From Aliiglaciecola sp041538045 (lineage in GTDB: Bacteria; Pseudomonadota; Gammaproteobacteria; Enterobacterales; Alteromonadaceae), in assembly GCF_041538045.1 (NCBI RefSeq), contig NZ_JBGOSE010000006.1, positions 62,001 to 126,000 of the forward strand: a stretch of 64,000 nt of DNA. Reading direction: 5' to 3'. The notes below the pieces were generated by a model. It saw only the letters and a program-made list of their open reading frames with translations, did not search any database and had not been told where the DNA came from. This document shows, in pieces, positions 17,975-26,574 of this stretch. The translations under genes were made by a program, and so were the position numbers. Within the stretch, counting starts at the first letter, position 1, and the number at the start of each line of letters is the position of its first letter.

Positions 17975-18610
17975 ATGAACACAATAAAACTACAAAAACC
18001 TAGGCGGGGTAGGCCACCAAAAGTCGCTCGTGATAATCAGGATACACGGGCAGAGCTTATCCGCAGTGGTTTAGAACTTTTAACCGAACAAGGATTCTTC
18101 GCTTCTGGTATTGATAAAATACTCAAAAAAGTGGGTGTGCCTAAAGGTTCTTTTTATCATTATTTTGCCAGTAAAGAGGCGTTTGGCCGTGCAGTAATAG
18201 AAAGTTACGCCAGTTATTTTGCTAACAAGTTAGACGCTCATCTGCTTAATACTGACTTCGAGCCTATTCAACGAATTTGTCATTTTGTTGCAGATGCTAA
18301 AGCGGGCATGCAAAAACATCAGTTTAAGCGAGGTTGTTTGGTTGGCAATCTAGGGCAAGAAGTGGATGTGCTACCAGAAAGTTATCGAGGCTTGTTACTC
18401 GAAATCTTTATGGCTTGGCAAGCTCGAATCGAAGCTTGTTTACGTGAGGCGCAACAGCACAAGTTAATTTCACAAAGTGCAAACTGTGCGCTTTTAGCTG
18501 AGTTCTTTTGGCTAGGATGGGAAGGTGCAGTGAGTCGTGCTAGATTGGTTCAAGACGCTCAACCCCTAGACCACTTTTTATCACAATTTATCGAAGGATT
18601 ACCAAGATAG
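17975..18610 (+). CDS. TetR family repressor (AcuR/NemR-like)
   Basis: The 211-residue protein has an N-terminal helix-turn-helix (about 23-70, ending in VPKGSFYHYFASKEAFG) and a ligand-binding C-terminal domain containing FKRGCLVGNLGQEV. Cys121 in that motif matches the position of the reactive Cys of NemR, and the same motif occurs in AcuR-type repressors. The open frame extends upstream to 17939 but would then run across the operator, so I chose the ATG at 17975. There is no Shine-Dalgarno in the few bases between operator and ATG, so the mRNA may be leaderless. It very likely represses itself and acuI through the two matching operators and responds to acrylate-like or other electrophiles. 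Confidence 0.85.
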   Translation: MNTIKLQKPRRGRPPKVARDNQDTRAELIRSGLELLTEQGFFASGIDKILKKVGVPKGSFYHYFASKEAFGRAVIESYASYFANKLDAHLLNTDFEPIQRICHFVADAKAGMQKHQFKRGCLVGNLGQEVDVLPESYRGLLLEIFMAWQARIEACLREAQQHKLISQSANCALLAEFFWLGWEGAVSRARLVQDAQPLDHFLSQFIEGLPR

Positions 18611-18636
18611 TAGTTTGGTTTTATTTTAACTATTTA

Positions 18637-18651
18637 TAGACGACCGGTCTA
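18637..18651. promoter_or_regulatory. TetR-type operator upstream of acuI
   Basis: TAGACGACCGGTCTA, extended by TA on each side to seven-base inverted arms, is 15 bp before the acuI start. It is almost identical to the site before the TetR gene, so both genes should be controlled by the same repressor. Confidence 0.82.
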
Positions 18652-18665
18652 TATTCGGAGGAAAT

Positions 18666-19643
18666 ATGTTTCAAGGTATATTAATTAACAAAGACGACAA
18701 CGGCTATCACGTTGAATTAAAAGAGTTGGATGACAGCATTCTGCCAGAGGGTGATGTGACTATTAAAGTGACTCACAGCACCTTAAACTACAAAGATGGT
18801 TTAGCTATCACTGGCAAGAGCCCAGTTGTTAGAAAATTTCCCATGGTACCAGGAATTGATTTAGCCGGTATCGTTGAGCATTCGGAAACTGACAAATTCA
18901 AAGTGGGCGATAAAGTCTTGCTCAATGGTTTTGGTGTGGGTGAAGTTCACTGTGGAGGATTAGCGCAAAAAGCCCGTCTCAAAAGTGAGTGGCTAATACC
19001 TTTGCCTGAAGCCTTTACCGAAAGCCAAGCTATGGCCATAGGTACTGCTGGTTATACTGCCATGCTGTGTGTTATTGCTCTTGAAAAAAATGGTGTCACA
19101 CCAGACAAAGGTGCAGTCTTGGTAACCGGTGCTAACGGCGGTGTGGGAAGTTTTTCCATTAGCCTATTAGCTAAATTAGGTTATCAGGTTGTTGCATCAA
19201 CAGGTCGTCCAGAACAAGCTGAATATTTGAAAAAGCTGGGTGCCAGCGAGATCATTGACCGTGCAACACTATCTGAGGCCGGTCGTCCCCTTGGCAAAGA
19301 ACAGTGGGCAGGAGCCGTTGATTCAGTGGGAAGCCACACATTGGCAAATATTTGCGCGGGTCTTAAATACGGTGGAACAGTCGCAGCCTGTGGTTTAGCT
19401 CAAGGAATGGACTTCCCAGCTTCAGTAGCGCCTTTTATCCTTCGGGGTATTACTCTAGCGGGGATTGATAGTGTAATGCGTCCTCTAGCAGATCGTATTG
19501 AAGCTTGGCAACGTCTAGGCGAGCTGCTTGAACCCTCAACTCTAGATGATATTGCGAATAATATTACCTTGAGTGAGGTGGTAACCACCGCAGAGGAGTT
19601 GCTTAAAGGCAATGTTCGCGGAAGAGTGGTAGTGACTTTATAG
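18666..19643 (+). CDS. acuI: Acrylyl-CoA reductase AcuI-like (YhdH family medium-chain reductase)
   Basis: This 325-residue NADPH-dependent, zinc-free medium-chain reductase has the family N-terminus (NYKDGLAITGKSPVVRKFPM), the GIDLAG motif and the nucleotide site VTGANGGVGSFSI. Length and motifs match YhdH/AcuI, which turn toxic acrylyl-CoA into propionyl-CoA. In marine bacteria this is a step of dimethylsulfoniopropionate and acrylate use. CGGAGG lies just before the ATG. It is preceded by its probable repressor and a matching operator. No DMSP lyase gene is visible nearby, so the local role may be acrylyl-CoA or electrophile detoxification. Confidence 0.88.
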   Translation: MFQGILINKDDNGYHVELKELDDSILPEGDVTIKVTHSTLNYKDGLAITGKSPVVRKFPMVPGIDLAGIVEHSETDKFKVGDKVLLNGFGVGEVHCGGLAQKARLKSEWLIPLPEAFTESQAMAIGTAGYTAMLCVIALEKNGVTPDKGAVLVTGANGGVGSFSISLLAKLGYQVVASTGRPEQAEYLKKLGASEIIDRATLSEAGRPLGKEQWAGAVDSVGSHTLANICAGLKYGGTVAACGLAQGMDFPASVAPFILRGITLAGIDSVMRPLADRIEAWQRLGELLEPSTLDDIANNITLSEVVTTAEELLKGNVRGRVVVTL

Positions 19644-19718
19644 TTGTTAGCATTGTAATTACTGCTGCGCGCCAATGATGGTTTGTTAGAGCCATATTCG
19701 CGGCACTTTCAGCCTTAT

Positions 19719-19750
19719 CCCCAGTACGAGTTAATTTACTTGTACTGGGG
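19719..19750. terminator. Hairpin between convergent acuI and hydroquinone reductase genes
   Basis: The arms CCCCAGTAC (19719-19727) and GTACTGGGG (19742-19750) are exact complements and extend inward by four more pairs, one a G-U, to a 6-nt loop. It sits between two gene ends. No T-run follows on either strand, so it is a probable but non-classical bidirectional terminator. Confidence 0.5.
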
Positions 19751-19765
19751 GATTATTACCGGGAT

Positions 19766-20728
19766 TTAAAGCAATAAATGGCGATTATGGGGTTCCCATA
19801 AGTCCATCACTGGTCCGGCGGGGATAATCTGCGTCGGATTGTATTGGGTATGGCTAAAATAGTAGTGTCGTTTAATATGCACAAAATTGACGGTGTCAGC
19901 CACTTTAGGGTACTGATATAGCTCTCGCAAATAACCAGATAGATGCGGGTAGTCAGCTATACGGCGGATATTGCATTTAAAATGCCCCACGTAAACGGCA
20001 TCGAATCTTATTAGGGTAGTAAACAACCGCCAATCTGCTTCGGTAATTTGCTGACCTACCAAATAGCGTTGTTTAGTGAGTCTTTGTTCCAGCCAATCTA
20101 GGGTTTCAAACAAAGGGATCACTGCGTCCTCGTAGGCCATTTGATTCGTTGCAAAACCCGCTTTATACACCCCATTGTTTATGTTGTTGTAGACACGATC
20201 ATTTATTTCATCAATCTCTTCGCGCAAATCCTGAGGGTAGTAATCTGTATGATTATTGGTAAGCGAATTAAACTGAGAGTTGAAAATTCGTATGATTTCA
20301 GCAGATTCGTTATTTACAATGGAGTTGGTCTTTTTATCCCACAGCACAGGAATGGTTACACGACTAGTAATATCCTTCTGAGCCTTCGTATAGACTTGAT
20401 GCATAAAATCGAAATTGAATAGCTTGTCTCCAGTGGCATCTGGAAACTCAGAAAACTCCCAACCATTTTCCAACATATCCGGAGCGACAACGGAAACATC
20501 GATATGTGATTCTAAATCTTTTAACTTCCTGAAAATAAGGGCTCGGTGTGCCCAAGGACACGCAAGAGCAACGTATAAATGGTAACGTCCTGATTCAGGC
20601 GTGTATTTTGCGTCGGGTTGAGTCGATATTTGTGCTCTAAACTTGGAGGCTTGTCTTTCAAACTTTCCTCCACTTGATTCTGTGTCATACCACTTATCAA
20701 CCCATTTTCCATCTACTAACAATCCCAT
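19766..20728 (-). CDS. Glutathionyl-hydroquinone reductase (Xi-class glutathione transferase)
   Basis: The 320-residue cytoplasmic enzyme removes glutathione from glutathionyl-hydroquinones. The N-terminal thioredoxin-like domain carries the catalytic Cys in ACPWAHRALIFRKLKDLE. The C-terminal helical domain contains YEDAVIPLFETLDWLEQRL and ends with a conserved Tyr/Trp-rich tail. Length matches YqjG of E. coli (328). It faces acuI, close to the ubiquinone genes, which fits clean-up of conjugated quinones. Confidence 0.92.
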   Translation of the reverse strand: MGLLVDGKWVDKWYDTESSGGKFERQASKFRAQISTQPDAKYTPESGRYHLYVALACPWAHRALIFRKLKDLESHIDVSVVAPDMLENGWEFSEFPDATGDKLFNFDFMHQVYTKAQKDITSRVTIPVLWDKKTNSIVNNESAEIIRIFNSQFNSLTNNHTDYYPQDLREEIDEINDRVYNNINNGVYKAGFATNQMAYEDAVIPLFETLDWLEQRLTKQRYLVGQQITEADWRLFTTLIRFDAVYVGHFKCNIRRIADYPHLSGYLRELYQYPKVADTVNFVHIKRHYYFSHTQYNPTQIIPAGPVMDLWEPHNRHLLL

Positions 20729-20818
20729 ATATCCTCCTTTTTTATTGATGACAATATGACTGCTAAGATTTGCTACGGCTGAAAAGCACTAATAGCCACA
20801 TTGATGCATAAATTGTGT

Positions 20819-21736
20819 TCAGCGCTCGCCAAAATATCCTTCAATACGCAAAGCAAGACCATAGGATGCGGAAAAATGCTCATCGCGACGCCATAAAATG
20901 AAAGGTTCAACTTCGTAGAATAACCAATTTCTTTTGGTTTGTTTACGTAATTTCACACTGACTAAATGTTCTTCAAGACGGTAGTTTGGTTGCGTTATCC
21001 CTTCAATATAATAACCATAGATGACAGCACTTGTATCATCAATTTGTTTAAACCCTTGCCAACTATGCTGCCATAACCAATCGTTGCTTCTGTCTCTATA
21101 TTCAAAGCGGTTGTGATACCTCAGTAACAAGTGTTTAGAGTAGTCGTAGTCGAAGGTCAGGCTTAGGGATGTACCAAATTTGTCTCTGTTATAATAGTAA
21201 ACTGAAGCGTCGTAGCGCATCTCCAATGAGTTGCTTAAGCTTAATGCATCTCGGTATCTTGATTTGGCGTAATATTGAAACCTACGACCGAAGCCAATTC
21301 TATGAGATAGGCCACTGTCGGGGGATACTTTATAACGTAATGCCAAATTGATACTGTCTTCCCGACTAAATTGACTGTTTCTACTACTCCCAATTTTATC
21401 GTCTTGGTCTTCATCAAAGTCGGTCAGGATCAAATCGACCCGGTTTTTTAGATTTGGAAGCTTAACTCTTACCTTCAAACGCGCTTCAAATTCTTCTAAA
21501 CTTCTTGATCTGGGTTCAATTCCAAGGCGCAGGCGGACTTCTCCAAGTGCTTTTTGATCTTCTTGGAGGTTTTCATTGGCAAAAAAGTTGTCAAACCATT
21601 GAGCGGTATCTAAAACAGACTCAGAAATATTTTTATGCATAGAGTCAAGCCACACAGCTTGTTCCTCTTGGGCTGACACGGTTTTACTAAAATGCAAAGT
21701 TAGAAAAAATAATGCAACAATTCTAAAATTAGGCAA
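20819..21736 (-). CDS. Putative outer membrane protein, function unknown
   Basis: The 305-residue protein has a signal peptide (MPNFRIVALFFLTLHFSKTVSA, cleavage near residue 22), a short helical segment (about 25-70) and then alternating amphipathic strands rich in Tyr, Arg and Asp that end in EGYFGER. This pattern suggests a beta-barrel of about 10-12 strands in the outer membrane. I do not recognise the family. It is 90 bp downstream of the hydroquinone reductase gene start on the same strand and divergent from tatA. Confidence 0.65.
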   Translation of the reverse strand: MPNFRIVALFFLTLHFSKTVSAQEEQAVWLDSMHKNISESVLDTAQWFDNFFANENLQEDQKALGEVRLRLGIEPRSRSLEEFEARLKVRVKLPNLKNRVDLILTDFDEDQDDKIGSSRNSQFSREDSINLALRYKVSPDSGLSHRIGFGRRFQYYAKSRYRDALSLSNSLEMRYDASVYYYNRDKFGTSLSLTFDYDYSKHLLLRYHNRFEYRDRSNDWLWQHSWQGFKQIDDTSAVIYGYYIEGITQPNYRLEEHLVSVKLRKQTKRNWLFYEVEPFILWRRDEHFSASYGLALRIEGYFGER

Positions 21737-21854
21737 ACTTACTGCTCCAAATAGGGTCTATAAATCATGCTCTTTTTTTATCTATGTATCAAATCCAGTG
21801 ACGTTTCAATTTAGCTACGTATAATAGCCTTACTAAATTTATAGGAGTTTTCAA

Positions 21855-22106
21855 ATGGGTAATATTGGTTGGGCGCAATTGTTGATTGTTTTGGTTATCG
21901 TTTTACTGTTGTTCGGAACCAAAAAGTTACGTTCTTTAGGTGGTGATTTAGGCTCCGCAGTAAAAGGGTTTAAGAAAGCGGTATCCGATAAAGATGCTGA
22001 CTTTGAAGATGACTCGGCAAAAAACACTGAAGAGAAAATTGAATCCAAAGAGCAAAATGTCCAGCAACAGAATGAAGCTGAAAAGCAACATCAGAAAACT
22101 GAATAG
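21855..22106 (+). CDS. tatA: Twin-arginine translocase subunit TatA
   Basis: TatA oligomers form the pathway for folded proteins with twin-arginine signals across the inner membrane. The 83-residue protein has one N-terminal membrane helix (about 5-21), the Phe-Gly hinge in LLLFGTKKLRSLGGDLGSAV, an amphipathic helix, and an acidic/Gln-rich tail. AGGAG precedes the ATG. tatA-tatB-tatC form an operon with short gaps. Confidence 0.97.
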   Translation: MGNIGWAQLLIVLVIVLLLFGTKKLRSLGGDLGSAVKGFKKAVSDKDADFEDDSAKNTEEKIESKEQNVQQQNEAEKQHQKTE

Positions 22107-22126
22107 TTGAAAAGAAAAACTAGCTT

Positions 22127-22432
22127 ATGTTTGATATCGGATTCTTAGAAATACTGGTCGTGGGTATCCTTGCGCTGTTAGTGCTTGGCCCTGAACGTCT
22201 ACCAGGCGCTATGCGGAGTGTGGCAAAAACATTTCGCAGCGTGCGCTCAATGGCGTCGGGATTTAAGCAGGAAGTGGAAGAGCAACTGCGGGTTCATGAG
22301 TTGCATGAAAACCTAAAAAAAGCAGAACAGCAGGGGCTAGAAAATTTGTCTCCTGACCTGCAAAAAACGGTTGATGAATTAAAAGCATCCGCAGAATCTG
22401 TCAATAAGCCTTATGATAAAGATAAACCTTAA
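22127..22432 (+). CDS. tatB: Twin-arginine translocase subunit TatB
   Basis: TatB forms the substrate-binding complex with TatC. The membrane helix (about 4-20) is followed by the signature GPERLPGAMRSVAKTF and an amphipathic helix. At 101 residues it is well short of E. coli TatB (171), because the poorly conserved C-terminal tail is reduced; the essential N-terminal part is complete. Its stop touches the tatC start. Confidence 0.96.
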   Translation: MFDIGFLEILVVGILALLVLGPERLPGAMRSVAKTFRSVRSMASGFKQEVEEQLRVHELHENLKKAEQQGLENLSPDLQKTVDELKASAESVNKPYDKDKP

Positions 22433-23203
22433 ATGTCTGATCCAAATAGTTTTATTTCTCATTTAATCGAATTGCGTAGCCGCTTATTAAAGGCGGTTTT
22501 AAGTATATTGGTGATATTTGTACCTTTGGCCTTTTTTGCCCAAGATTTATATCATTTGTTGGCAACGCCATTGTTAAACGCAATGCCTAACAATTCTCAA
22601 ATGATTGCTACTGACGTAGGCGCACCATTTTTTGCGCCTTTTAAATTAACCTTAGTGTTGTCATTCTTTCTTGCTATACCTTTTGTGCTTTATCAAGTTT
22701 GGGGTTTTATCGCACCAGGTTTATACCGCAATGAGAAAAAGTTAATCGCCCCCTTACTATTATCAAGTACCTTGCTTTTTTACGCTGGGATAGCGTTTGC
22801 CTATTTTGTAGTTTTTCCCGTTATATTCGCCTTTTTTGCGGGCATTGAAATTAGCGGTGTCGCATTTACCACTGATATTAGTAGCTATCTTACTTTTGTT
22901 TTAAAACTGTTTTTCGCATTTGGTCTGGCGTTTGAAATTCCTATTGCCGTAATCTTAATGTGTTGGGTCGGGATTACTGATGCAGCCTCATTAAGAGCAA
23001 AACGGCCTTATGTGATCGTTGGTGTGTTTGTGGTGGGTATGTTATTGACTCCCCCAGATATTATTTCTCAATCATTGTTAGCCGTTCCTATGTGGATATT
23101 ATTTGAAATTGGAATAATCATTGGAGCCTTGTACACACCAAATGCAGATGATGACGACGAAGTTGAAAAAGAAGAAGAAAAAAATAACCGGGAAGTATCA
23201 TGA
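22433..23203 (+). CDS. tatC: Twin-arginine translocase subunit TatC
   Basis: TatC is the inner-membrane receptor for twin-arginine signal peptides. The 256-residue protein has six membrane helices and the conserved N-terminal motif FISHLIELRSRLLKAV, followed by VWGFIAPGLYRNEKK with the Glu of the first cytoplasmic loop. The C-terminal tail is highly acidic (DDDDEVEKEEEK). It begins directly after tatB and overlaps the next gene by 4 bp. Confidence 0.97.
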   Translation: MSDPNSFISHLIELRSRLLKAVLSILVIFVPLAFFAQDLYHLLATPLLNAMPNNSQMIATDVGAPFFAPFKLTLVLSFFLAIPFVLYQVWGFIAPGLYRNEKKLIAPLLLSSTLLFYAGIAFAYFVVFPVIFAFFAGIEISGVAFTTDISSYLTFVLKLFFAFGLAFEIPIAVILMCWVGITDAASLRAKRPYVIVGVFVVGMLLTPPDIISQSLLAVPMWILFEIGIIIGALYTPNADDDDEVEKEEEKNNREVS

Positions 23204-23727
23204 AAAAATTAATCACCTTAGTGCTATCAATTAGTGTTTACGCAACCAGCATATCTGTTCAAGCTGAAACCATTGGTGACGCGCTTAAAAATTGTGGGCA
23301 AGTTCAAAATAGTCTGAAACGTTTAGTTTGTTATGACAAAATTGTTAATCAATTGAACAGTTATGGTGGAGTGCAGGATTTGATGCAAGTTCCCGCCCCT
23401 TTGCCCGCTAACAGACCTTCGGCACCGCAGAATGCTAACCCTGACAATGCAAATCAAACCCAGCGTAATGCGGAATTTGGCAGACAAGCGAAATTACCGG
23501 AAAACACTGATGATAAAATTTATGCAACTGTGGTTAGTGTCACCCGAGATGGTATGAAACGCGCTATCTTCAAATTGGACAATGGTCACCTCTGGCGTGA
23601 ACAAGAGGCCACTAACTTTAAAGTAAAAGCCAATGATGTTATCTACATAGAGCGAGGGGCATTAGGTTCTTATCATTTAGGAAGAGACGACCAAAATCGC
23701 CGAATTCGAGTGAAGCGTATTAATTAA
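23200..23727 (+). CDS. Exported protein of unknown function in the tat operon
   Basis: The 175-residue protein has a clear Sec-type signal peptide (cleavage after VQA near residue 22). The mature N-terminus has two cysteines in LKNCGQVQNSLKRLVCYDKI. A Pro/Asn/Gln-rich linker (about 65-105) leads to a small beta domain with LDNGHLWREQEATNFKVKAN. A comparable Leu-x-x-Cys...Leu-x-Cys-Tyr-Asp module occurs in several proteobacterial periplasmic proteins. Its start overlaps the tatC stop by 4 bp (ATGA), so it is translated with the tat genes. The signal lacks twin arginines, so it is not itself an obvious Tat substrate. Confidence 0.8.
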   Translation: MKKLITLVLSISVYATSISVQAETIGDALKNCGQVQNSLKRLVCYDKIVNQLNSYGGVQDLMQVPAPLPANRPSAPQNANPDNANQTQRNAEFGRQAKLPENTDDKIYATVVSVTRDGMKRAIFKLDNGHLWREQEATNFKVKANDVIYIERGALGSYHLGRDDQNRRIRVKRIN

Positions 23728-23852
23728 TCTCAGTATGAAGTAGGTGGCTATTTAAACTTGTAGTCAGCTCCCTCAATACTGCTTACTATTTAACAGCTGT
23801 ATAATAAACCGATAAAAAATTGGTATGTTTATTCTGGGTAAGGAATAGTGGT

Positions 23853-24647
23853 TTGGCACATTGGTTTGATATTGGGATAAATTTACCTGACAAGCGCTTG
23901 CTCTTGCCAGATGTCATTGAGCATGCCCTAAACGCAGATGTAATGGGTATGCTACTTATTGGAACTGAGGTTCAACAAAGTCAGGATGCGCTTTCGATTG
24001 CGCAGCAATTTCCGCAAACGTTATTCTCCACTGCAGGCATACATCCCCATCACGCAAAAGATGCTACACCTGATTTTATTCAGCAATTAAGTCATTTGGC
24101 AAATAATCAAAAGGTTGTTGCTATAGGTGAATGTGGGCTTGATTTCAATCGTAACTTTTCCCCCCCAGCCACTCAATTGCGGATATTTGAGCAGCAACTA
24201 GAATTAGCTTGTGAATTGCAGTTACCTGTTTATTTGCATGAACGAGACGCTTTCTCTGAGCAATTCGCGCTATTAAAAACCTATTCTTCTAAGTTAGCTG
24301 GAGCGGTGGTTCATTGTTTTACGGGCAATCTAAAGGAAATGGAAGCCTACTTGGAGTTGGGTTTTTACATTGGCGTGACCGGTTGGGTTTGTGATCCTAA
24401 GCGCGGTGAATCCCTAAGAGAAGCCGTATTGGAGTTACCATCAGATAGAATGTTACTAGAAACGGATTCTCCTTATTTATTTCCCAAAACCCTAAAAACC
24501 AAGTCCCGCAATAATCAACCAGCAAATATTCCTCATATTGCTGAATATATTGCGAATTTGCGCAATCAAGAACTTCAAGACTTGCAGCAAAGCTGTTGGC
24601 AAAATACTATGAATTTATTTGCAGTAGGCGCAAATTTTGAAAACTAA
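23853..24647 (+). CDS. tatD: TatD family metal-dependent deoxyribonuclease
   Basis: TatD enzymes are cytoplasmic metal-dependent DNases. The 264-residue protein has the usual opening WFDIGINL, TAGIHPHHAKD, GECGLDFNRNFSPP, LHERDAF, VVHCFTGN and ETDSPYLFP, which together provide the metal ligands. The open frame starts at 23820, but the TTG at 23853 with AAGGA 8 nt upstream gives the normal TatD N-terminus and is preferred. It completes a tatABC-x-tatD series and overlaps the next gene by 11 bp. Confidence 0.93.
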   Translation: MAHWFDIGINLPDKRLLLPDVIEHALNADVMGMLLIGTEVQQSQDALSIAQQFPQTLFSTAGIHPHHAKDATPDFIQQLSHLANNQKVVAIGECGLDFNRNFSPPATQLRIFEQQLELACELQLPVYLHERDAFSEQFALLKTYSSKLAGAVVHCFTGNLKEMEAYLELGFYIGVTGWVCDPKRGESLREAVLELPSDRMLLETDSPYLFPKTLKTKSRNNQPANIPHIAEYIANLRNQELQDLQQSCWQNTMNLFAVGANFEN

Positions 24648-26535
24648 TAATAACCAGCAGAGCATCCATAAGACTTGGTATATTGGATTAGTTATTCTGC
24701 TGGGATTAATCAGTATTTTTGCGATTGCAAAACTTGGCTCTGCCAACGACTATTTGTTAGAAATAAATAGAGGTACGCTTTATCTCGAAGACACCACTAA
24801 CTCCCTCAGCATAGAACAATTACGCAATTATCAGAACTCCCAATGGAGCGAAGAAACGTCAGAAGTTTTAGCTTATGGCATGAGTAAAAATCCTTATTGG
24901 TTTAAATTTTTCTTGCCGAATAATTTAAGTGATGCCCATAAAATTCTAGAAGTTGACTATGTCATGCTCGATAAGGTGGATATTTGGTTTTTTAGTAGTG
25001 GTAAGTTAATTTCCGAATACCATGAAGGGGACAGTTACCCGTTCAACACTCGTCAGATAGAAAGTGAAAAGTTACTCTTCCCAATTCCCGAATCAGAGCA
25101 AAGAATATCAGTAATTGTTAAAGTAGAAACCACTGGCACACTGAAAGTCCCCTTGCGAGTGTGGGATGAAAAACAATATTTAATTTATTCTGGTGAGCAA
25201 AATTTACTTTTAGGCTTATTTTTTGGCTTTATGGTTGCGATGGCCCTTAGTAATTTATTCTTCTACGTTTCCACCAGAAACCCAAGCTTCTTAAGTTATA
25301 GTTTTTATGTGGTGTTTTTGGCTTTAACCTTAGCGACTATGCATGGTGTTGGTTTTAAATACCTTTGGCCTGATTGGGTATGGTTACAAAGCCGCAGTGT
25401 CGGTATTTTTGCTACTCTCACTATTTTGTTTGCGTGTGTTTGTACCCGACAATTACTTGAAGTGTATAAACATAGTCAAAATCTAGACAGATTATTAAAA
25501 TACGCCATTTGGTGGTTATCGTTGTCGGTACTTGCCAGTCTGATTGTTCCCTATTACTACTACATTATGTATTTCCTATTGGCCTTGTGTTTTTCATCCC
25601 TATTGGTTTTTATTGTGTCTTTATTGCTAATGTGGCGTGGTGTCAAACTTGCTCGTTTATATCTACTCGCATGGTCAGTTTTAATTGTGGCGGGCTTTTT
25701 AGCTGGACTAGAAAGTTCGAACTTACTCGATATCAATATACCCGCACAATATTTTGTGATGCTAGGCGCGGCTATTGAAACTTTTATGTTGGCCTTTGTT
25801 TTAGTCATCTCATATACCATTCAGCGCGATGACCAGTATCAAAATCAAGAGCTTGCTTTACTTGAAGAGCGTATGGCTAGAGAAGCCCAAGAAAAAGCCC
25901 TCAAGTTGAAAGAAGAAGCACAAGAGAGTTTAGAATACAGCGTGCAAGAGCGAACTCTTGAGTTGGAAATTGCTCTACGAGAATTATCCGAAACAAATAA
26001 TGAATTAGAGCAGCAAACACGAACTGATAGCCTTACAGGGATCCGCAATCGCAAACATTTTGACAAAAAATTCCAGGCCGAAGCTCGTCGATGCCGACGT
26101 GAACGCTCAGATTTGTCTTTAATTATGTTAGACATCGATCATTTTAAGAATATTAATGATACTTATGGACATGTTGCTGGTGACGAAGTCATTAAACATG
26201 TGGCAAAAATGCTAAAGCAGAACTTAAAACGTACCACCGATGATGCTTGCCGTTACGGTGGCGAAGAGTTTGCCCTTATTCTGCCCAATACCGATTTCGA
26301 TGGTGCTAGATCTTTAGGGGAGAAGCTCAGAGAAATCATTGAAAATGCGGTCACTGAAGTTGATGGTCTACAACTTAAAGTGACTATTAGTGCTGGAGTT
26401 GCTTCTACTGTTGTAAGCGGAGTAGATGATGAAAAAAGCCTACTAGAAAGTGCGGATAAAGCCTTATATCAAGCCAAGCGTGATGGCCGAAATAGGGTGA
26501 GAAGTATACATTTACACCCCCGTGATATTGTTTGA
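24637..26535 (+). CDS. 7TM-DISM sensor diguanylate cyclase
   Basis: The 632-residue inner-membrane protein has a short N-terminal membrane segment, a periplasmic 7TMR-DISM extracellular-type beta domain (about 35-170), seven membrane helices (about 180-395), a coiled coil rich in Glu and Lys (about 395-455) and a GGDEF domain. The signature is GGEEF at 541-545 and the inhibitory site is RTTD at 532-535, so an active, feedback-regulated diguanylate cyclase is expected. It starts at TTG inside the end of tatD. The ligand of the outer domain is unknown; related domains are thought to bind carbohydrates or small molecules. Confidence 0.9.
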   Translation: MKTNNNQQSIHKTWYIGLVILLGLISIFAIAKLGSANDYLLEINRGTLYLEDTTNSLSIEQLRNYQNSQWSEETSEVLAYGMSKNPYWFKFFLPNNLSDAHKILEVDYVMLDKVDIWFFSSGKLISEYHEGDSYPFNTRQIESEKLLFPIPESEQRISVIVKVETTGTLKVPLRVWDEKQYLIYSGEQNLLLGLFFGFMVAMALSNLFFYVSTRNPSFLSYSFYVVFLALTLATMHGVGFKYLWPDWVWLQSRSVGIFATLTILFACVCTRQLLEVYKHSQNLDRLLKYAIWWLSLSVLASLIVPYYYYIMYFLLALCFSSLLVFIVSLLLMWRGVKLARLYLLAWSVLIVAGFLAGLESSNLLDINIPAQYFVMLGAAIETFMLAFVLVISYTIQRDDQYQNQELALLEERMAREAQEKALKLKEEAQESLEYSVQERTLELEIALRELSETNNELEQQTRTDSLTGIRNRKHFDKKFQAEARRCRRERSDLSLIMLDIDHFKNINDTYGHVAGDEVIKHVAKMLKQNLKRTTDDACRYGGEEFALILPNTDFDGARSLGEKLREIIENAVTEVDGLQLKVTISAGVASTVVSGVDDEKSLLESADKALYQAKRDGRNRVRSIHLHPRDIV

Positions 26536-26574
26536 AATTTACAAAGTTGAAAAATTGAAGAGGTAGAGATTTTT

